Assembly (NCBI GenBank): GCA_009663005.1
Contig: CM018913.1
Span: 16,458,964-16,471,463, forward strand
From: Actinidia chinensis
Lineage: Eukaryota > Streptophyta > Magnoliopsida > Ericales > Actinidiaceae
Direction: 5' to 3'
Length of the DNA: 12,500 nt
In this document: piece after piece, positions 8,393 through 12,500 of the stretch
How the letters are laid out: each line of letters opens with the position of its first letter
Position numbering within the stretch: position 1 is the stretch's first letter
Made by a program: the position numbers and the translations under genes
Notes under the pieces: generated by a model
Seen by the model: the letters and a program-made list of their open reading frames with translations, nothing else
The model's database searches: none
What the model was told of the DNA's origin: nothing

Positions 8393-9003
8393 GAAATTTG
8401 GGGCGAGTGACCAATAATTAGAATTGCTCAAGGTGGCGACCTCGGTCACCTCACTAGAGAGACAAACATTACCAGCTGAGGTGAGGCTACTCAAAAACCC
8501 TTTGGTGTGGCGATTAGATCATAAGAGAGAGATATACTAGACAAAGCATAGTAGAGAATCAAATAGCAATGGCTTAAGAATCGCGATTGCAATTACCTCT
8601 TTTTGGAGAATGATGAGCAACTTTTATAGATGGAGATTTCACAGACATGTGTAGAGATTACGACGCTATTATCTGTTGCCCACAAAGGATATCGTGGTCG
8701 GAGATAGCGACGTAATTGGTGGAGGTTGTCGTGTTCGAAGATCTCACCTCAACTATAAGAGGTTGTGATCGTGATAGATCAAATGGAGATAACTTTATTC
8801 TCGATATGGAGAGGTAGAAAACATGAACTACTGAGCATCGAGTATTGATGACTTAGGATGCTTGGAGGAGAACACAGGCAATGTAAGGTGACTTGGCATG
8901 CTGAATGGCAACCAAGGGCGACATGACCATCTTAAATTTTGGCGACAGGGTTACCTCGGATTAAATCATATCTTCTGAAGTAGCTAGTTTGAGTAGGTGA
9001 AAA
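8393..9003 (+). repeat. Diverged ~0.6 kb direct repeat, copy 2
   Basis: Second copy of the sequence at 7581-8202, same orientation, about 0.81 kb further on, with many substitutions and small indels. The stretch has no gene on either strand. Both copies carry GGCGAC-type words on the + strand. Confidence 0.8.
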
Positions 9004-9099
9004 TTTATCCCTCATCAATTGTCCCCTTATTCATGATGCCAAGGAGAACAACTTGGTATCATCGAATAAAAATAGATGAAAAATTGCTGGTAGGAGAGG

Positions 9100-9376
9100 T
9101 AAGAATGTAATGATCACTTTCCCGTATGAGTGACGCATATTACCTGTTGACAAGGGTGTGTCCCTTTAACTATAGTGGATTAGGACAAGCAAAGTGTCAC
9201 TGAAGCTTGTCCGTTGAAGTGGTTTGATCTTGATCGTTCACCCTCCAAATAAATAGGAGGCTCCTCCGAACTGTTCCAGTTTTTGCTTTTTGAGTCTTGA
9301 ACTTCGTCCACCTTGCTCCGACATAAAGCCAAGTCGTCTCTTCCTTCTTTGCTCCTCACCAACTCTAGTCACCTAT
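9100..9376 (+). repeat. LTR-like fragment (promoter part), probably the remnant of a 3' LTR
   Basis: On the + strand it contains a TATA-like AATAAATAGGAGGC at 9248-9261, and upstream a perfect 8-bp inverted repeat (GGACAAGC 9183-9190, GCTTGTCC 9205-9212). This composition resembles the promoter half of plant Gypsy LTRs and it lies where the 3' LTR of element A should be. It stops at ~9376, where a protease fragment in the opposite direction begins. It does not visibly overlap the LTR end at 1-199, so the match cannot be confirmed here. A 60-residue - strand open frame (9180-9362) looks accidental. Confidence 0.45.
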
Positions 9377-9780
9377 TAAGTATTCATAACCAATCTACGA
9401 AAATGAAATATTGTCACACTTTTGTCTAGCCCCATAGTTAGAGGCAATCTAATCCACCCAAATGGTTGAATTGAACCTCCCCCAAATCTGATTAAGGGAG
9501 TGTGAAATGGGTGGAGCTTGTCTTGCTTGATCTTCGTTTTGTCAAAGGCTGAGATAAACAAGATGCCAGCAGAACTTCCATTGTCAATTAAAATTCTCTG
9601 GTTGTTGAAATTGGCGATGGTGGCAGACACGACCAGAGCATCGTCATAGAGGAGATGTAGGCCTTTCAGATCCTCATTGGTGAAGGTGATAGAGGACTCA
9701 CCTCGATGATGGGCGGGAGATATTATAGACTTCTTCTTTTGCTCACCCATTTGCTTCTTGAGCGTTTCTCTTTCTGAATT
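9376..9780 (-). pseudogene. Protease fragment of a third Tat-type element copy
   Basis: Reading down the - strand, homology to element A begins at ~9780 (the KRHAR-type linker) and an open frame of 124 residues runs from 9750 to 9376. It shows [20 protein letters not shown], then [20 protein letters not shown] with the intact DNG active site, and [13 protein letters not shown]. The end (ATIFHF-like, LVMNT) matches the WQDFIVVD region of element A at DNA level with a small deletion, and homology stops near 9383. Unlike the element A copy it has no internal frameshift, so it is less decayed. It lies downstream of element B's integrase, which is the wrong order for one element. It is therefore a displaced piece, from rearrangement or an additional insertion. 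Confidence 0.8.
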
Positions 9781-9784
9781 GCCA

Positions 9785-10267
9785 TTGTGAATTTGGAGTG
9801 CAAAAGATTAGTAAAATAATTGAATGACTTGGCGAGATACAACTTGTTAATTCGGCGAATAAAATCATTTAGCAAACAACATTTAATCCTTGAAATTGGC
9901 GAATAGATTGGTCACATTGTTTCGACGGCGATAATAATTTTAATTGGATAATAACTTTATAGGCGAGATAAGAAAAACGGCTCGGCGATAACAATAAATG
10001 AAATTAGAGATATCTCATCTTGGCGATATAAATAATAGAAATTGGCAATAATACAGTTCAGTGATTTTAATAACATAGAGATATTGACGATAACAATAAC
10101 ACAGAAATTGGCAATAATTGAGGTTGTGAAATTGGAGACTCCATTAGATTAAAATGATAATCGTAATTACATGAAAAATTCACATTTTAATGGCAACTAG
10201 AATTTGGCGATGACAATAATCAAAACACCGCAGTTAGGCAATCTTGACAACATGGCAATCAAATGGA
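9785..10267 (-). repeat. TCGCC-rich degenerate spacer after pol of element B
   Basis: The + strand shows short AT-rich stretches punctuated by TTGGCGA, TCGGCGATAA, TTGGCAATAA and similar words every 30-60 bp. Read on the element's own strand this is TCGCC followed by AT-rich sequence, as in the tandem repeats after pol in element A. It looks like a worn-down tandem repeat, with no fixed period I can state. There is no gene. Confidence 0.55.
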
Positions 10268-11420
10268 CTAATGGTAGTACTTTTTCAAGTGCTTAACATT
10301 CCCTACCCATGTCTTCCAACCAATAGGTCCATTGTTAGGCGATCTTGACAACTTTGTACGGCCCTTAATACGTTGGGCCACATTTTTTCGGCGTTAAGCT
10401 CTTTGGTGACCAACGTGATTTCTCTTAGGACAAGATTGCCAGGTTGAAATGAATTGTGTTTAACCCTTCTATTGAAGTACTCAACGACCTGAAGCTTGTA
10501 AGTAGCCTAGAGAACTTAGGCATGCTCTCTATTTTTGCCAAGAAGGTTGAGGTTGAGCCTTAGTTCTATCTAATTAGTCTCCTTATTGAAATTCAGTGTA
10601 CAAAAGGTGGGAATCCCTATCTCTACTGATATGATAGCTTATGTCCCATATACCAATGAGTATAGTGTTTTACTTGTTGGAATTCTGCTCGTAGTGTGGT
10701 AGGCCCACAATACACTTGAAAGGTCGTCTATTCGTCTTCTTTTGGATTTCTCTATCCTCATTTTTAGATTCTTCAATATTGTTCTGTTTGCGACTTTCAC
10801 CTGACATTTGCCTGGGGATAACCTGATGAGGAGAAATGGTTGGCGATGGCGAGATCGGAACGGAACATTTTGAACTTGTCATTATCGAACTGCTTCCCAT
10901 TGTCAGAGACTATTACTTTCGAGATTCCCAATCGACATATGATATTCTTCCAAACAAAATTCCTAGCATTATTTTTGGTGATTTTAGCGAGAGGCTCTGC
11001 CTCAATCCACTTGGTGAACTAATCTATGGAGACCAACAAAAATTTCTTATGTAATAGAGCTCGAGGTAGTGGTTCGAGTATGTCTATTCTACACTGTGAA
11101 AACGGCCATTGGCTACTCATTGGCACCATCTCAATAGGAAGGAGATGACTAATTGAAGCAAATCTTTGGCATTTATCACACTTTTGGGTAAATGTCACCG
11201 CATCTTGCTTTATTTGAGGCCAAAAATACCCATGGAGGGTTGCCTTTCTAACTAGTGACCTTGCCCTAGAATGGTTGCCATAGATGCCCTCATGGATCTC
11301 TATAAGTACGTACTCGGCCTCTTTTAGTCGGAAACATCTCAGAAGTGGATCCAAGAAAGATCTCTTATAGAGGGTCCCTTGAATGAGATAAAACCTTCTT
11401 GACCGATATCGAATTTGGCG
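10268..11420 (-). pseudogene. Integrase pseudogene of element B
   Basis: The best-kept part (11354 to 11019) carries the HHCC zinc finger (EIHEGIYGNH near 11290, KCDKCQRF near 11180) and the first catalytic Asp in RIDILEPLP (codon 11084-11082). The second Asp is intact in VSDNGKQFDN (codon 10904-10902). The Glu motif reads QVKV-TEQ style after a one-base loss, with Lys at 10797-10795 where element A keeps Glu. After that, frameshifts and stops break the C-terminal part, but GNLVLREITLVTKELN and the ending KHLKKYYH are readable, with stop TAG at 10270-10268. The ~40-residue segment before the GNLVLR motif, missing from element A, is present here. So each element lost a different catalytic residue. 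The protein is non-functional. Confidence 0.88.
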
Positions 11421-11499
11421 AGCTTGAAGCTTGTACCACCTCCACTTTTGAGATAATTGGCAATGTCGTCATTCCATGTTGATTGCGTCGTTGTCTAGG

Positions 11500-11965
11500 A
11501 AATGTTGGTTTTAGTGAAATCGATACTCGGTCTTGGCAAGAATGCTAGTGGGATGCTTGCTTGTTCTGTTCTCGGGGAATCTACTGGATTTTGAAGTCTT
11601 CAATATTTATCACCAGAGCATTCACCTCGTCTAAATATGCCACCATTTGGAGAGCTTTGGCAAAGTAATCCACTTGAACTTGGTTCACCACAAGTTGGGA
11701 GTCATTAAAAGTGTCTAAGGATTCTACTCCTAACTCTGCTGTAATTCTTAATCCTGTGAGGATAGCTTCATACTCTTCTTCATTGTTGTATTAAGTCCAA
11801 CCCACTTGGATGAGTCGGTAATTCGGTTTGAGCACAACATGTTGGTAGCTTTGAATCTAATGTGTATTGCGTATTCTATTTGCTCACCTGAGAGAGTTTG
11901 GAGAATAAGGCCAGCACCACAACCGTTGTGATTGGATGATCCATCTACGAACAACTTCCATCTCG
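11500..11965 (-). pseudogene. Archaeal-type RNase H pseudogene of element B
   Basis: It starts with RWKLFVDGSSNHNGCGAGLI near 11965, the same motif set as element A. The reading is then broken by about 53 extra bases (11788-11840) between ATN and NEEEYEA. Beyond the insert it resumes with NEEEYEAILTGLRITAELG and FNDSQLVVNQV, so the catalytic Glu lost in element A is kept here. An in-frame TAG follows a few residues before IPREQNK. The extra bases are flanked by GTTG on both sides. Confidence 0.85.
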
Positions 11966-11999
11966 TCGTGTTGCCATCTTTTTACTTGGTTTCCCCCTC

Positions 12000-12500
12000 T
12001 TTAGCGAGCTCGATATTAGTGTCAGGAGTTTCATTTTCCTCGTAGTAGGTAAATTCAGCTATGAAGTCAGTCAATGCTAGGGCCTTGATAGCCATTCTTG
12101 GTTGGTATTCAATATGGAATTCTTCTAACTCGATGGACTACTCGAGGAGGCAACCTAAAGTGTCAGGTCGTTGGAGAATTTGCTTGAGAGGTTGGTCCGT
12201 CAATACGATGATTGGGTGTTCCTAGAAGTAATGACAGAGCTTCTCACAGCAATTATGAGTGCATAGGCATGCTTCCCGATCCTCAAGTATTTGCTTTCAG
12301 CTTTGAGAAGAATTTTGTTGATGTAGTATACTAGGCTTTAGACTTTGTCCTCTTCTTTGTTCAGCATGGCGCTCACAGCTGTTGGTGACATGGATAAAAT
12401 ATAAAGTAAGTTCCTCGTCCATATTAGGAACTGTCAAGAGATAGGGCAATCCAAGATACTTCTTCAGCTGTTGGAAGGCTAATTCCGACTCGTTCGTCCA
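12000..12500 (-). pseudogene. First RNase H pseudogene of element B (runs off the window)
   Basis: The - strand begins inside the domain with AFQQLKKYLGLPYLLTVPNM near 12480 and goes on through LVYYINKILLKAESKYLRI near 12330, IVLTDQPLKQILQRPDT near 12205 and EFHIEYQPRMAIKALALTDF near 12120. These match element A's first RNase H in order. Frameshifts occur near 12400-12440 and near 12235 (one A missing in AGAAAGCTC). Stops include TAA at 12340-12338 and TAG at 12224-12222, both at the same codons as stops in element A, plus a TAG where element A keeps TGG. The 5' part and RT lie beyond the window end. Confidence 0.85.

Larger units (their letters stand above)
1..9376 (+). mobile_element. Decayed Tat/Retand-type Ty3/Gypsy LTR retrotransposon (element A)
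   Basis: The order 5' LTR end, primer-binding site, gag, protease, reverse transcriptase, RNase H, archaeal-type RNase H, integrase, tandem repeats, antisense gene is seen directly and is the arrangement known for the Tat branch of plant Ty3/Gypsy elements. Integrase lies after the RNase H domains, which separates it from Ty1/Copia. Only the last ~199 bp of the 5' LTR is in the window. The right border is uncertain: the firmly assigned part ends with the antisense gene at 7353, and the LTR-like piece at 9100-9376 is my best guess for what remains of the 3' LTR. Every gene is broken, so the copy is non-autonomous and old. Confidence 0.85.
9785..12500 (-). mobile_element. Second Tat-type element (element B), 3' part of pol and spacer
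   Basis: Reading the - strand from 12500 downwards gives RNase H, archaeal-type RNase H, integrase, then a TCGCC-rich spacer, the same order as element A. Gag and RT would lie beyond the window. In the integrase zinc-finger/core segment I counted about 35 of 54 residues identical to element A, so the two are related but not recent copies of each other. No LTR of element B is identified. Confidence 0.85.

Noticed and set aside
7581..9003. Reading the two 0.6 kb copies as the LTR pair of one small element.
   Set aside because: The 190-bp interval between them has no primer-binding site or gene, and the copies do not clearly begin with TG and end with CA; left as an unexplained repeat.
9180..9362. 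A 60-residue - strand open frame next to the protease fragment.
   Set aside because: It coincides with the LTR-like piece with its TATA box and hairpin, and has no domain or family resemblance.
10836..11054. A + strand open frame of 72 residues over element B.
   Set aside because: It is the complement of the integrase core, whose - strand reading holds the DDE motifs.

Overview
The window looks like repeat-rich nuclear DNA of a flowering plant, most likely a dicot (inference). It is filled by decayed Ty3/Gypsy LTR retrotransposons of the Tat/Retand type. The lineage call rests on four things: a second, archaeal-type RNase H (FVDGSS motif) between the normal RNase H and integrase; a gag zinc knuckle of the form C-x2-H-x4-H-x4-C; a tandem-repeat block just after pol; and an extra gene after pol on the opposite strand. 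I found no bacterial-type gene, rRNA, tRNA or CRISPR array, and no intact host gene.

Layout. Positions 1-199 are the end of a 5' LTR, followed by a primer-binding site (203-220). Element A runs on the + strand: gag (309-1652), protease (1649-2410), reverse transcriptase (2411-3412), RNase H (3413-4003), archaeal-type RNase H (4004-4528) and integrase (4529-5656). A block of 66-bp tandem repeats follows (5788-6055). The antisense gene (aORF, 6358-7353, - strand) comes next and appears to carry a short GT-AG intron. Positions 7354-9100 are non-coding but hold two diverged copies of a ~0.6 kb sequence in direct orientation (7581-8202 and 8393-9003). A TATA-bearing LTR-like piece follows at about 9100-9376. 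It abuts a protease fragment on the - strand (9376-9780). The rest is element B on the - strand: a TCGCC-rich spacer (9785-10267), integrase (10268-11420), archaeal-type RNase H (11500-11965) and RNase H (12000-12500, running off the window).

In a working element gag would form the particle, pol would copy RNA to DNA and insert it, and the aORF protein has no established job. Nothing here can do this now: every gene has stops or frameshifts, or is only a fragment. Element A has lost catalytic residues in reverse transcriptase, archaeal-type RNase H and integrase, and element B has lost the integrase glutamate. All four losses read as G-to-A changes, and many stops read as C-to-T changes of CAA, CAG or CGA. 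That is the pattern expected from long silencing by cytosine methylation.

The observations most worth a second look are the apparent intron in the antisense gene, two stop codons shared at the same RNase H codons by elements A and B, the tail-to-tail opposition of two related pol genes, and the unexplained ~0.6 kb duplication.
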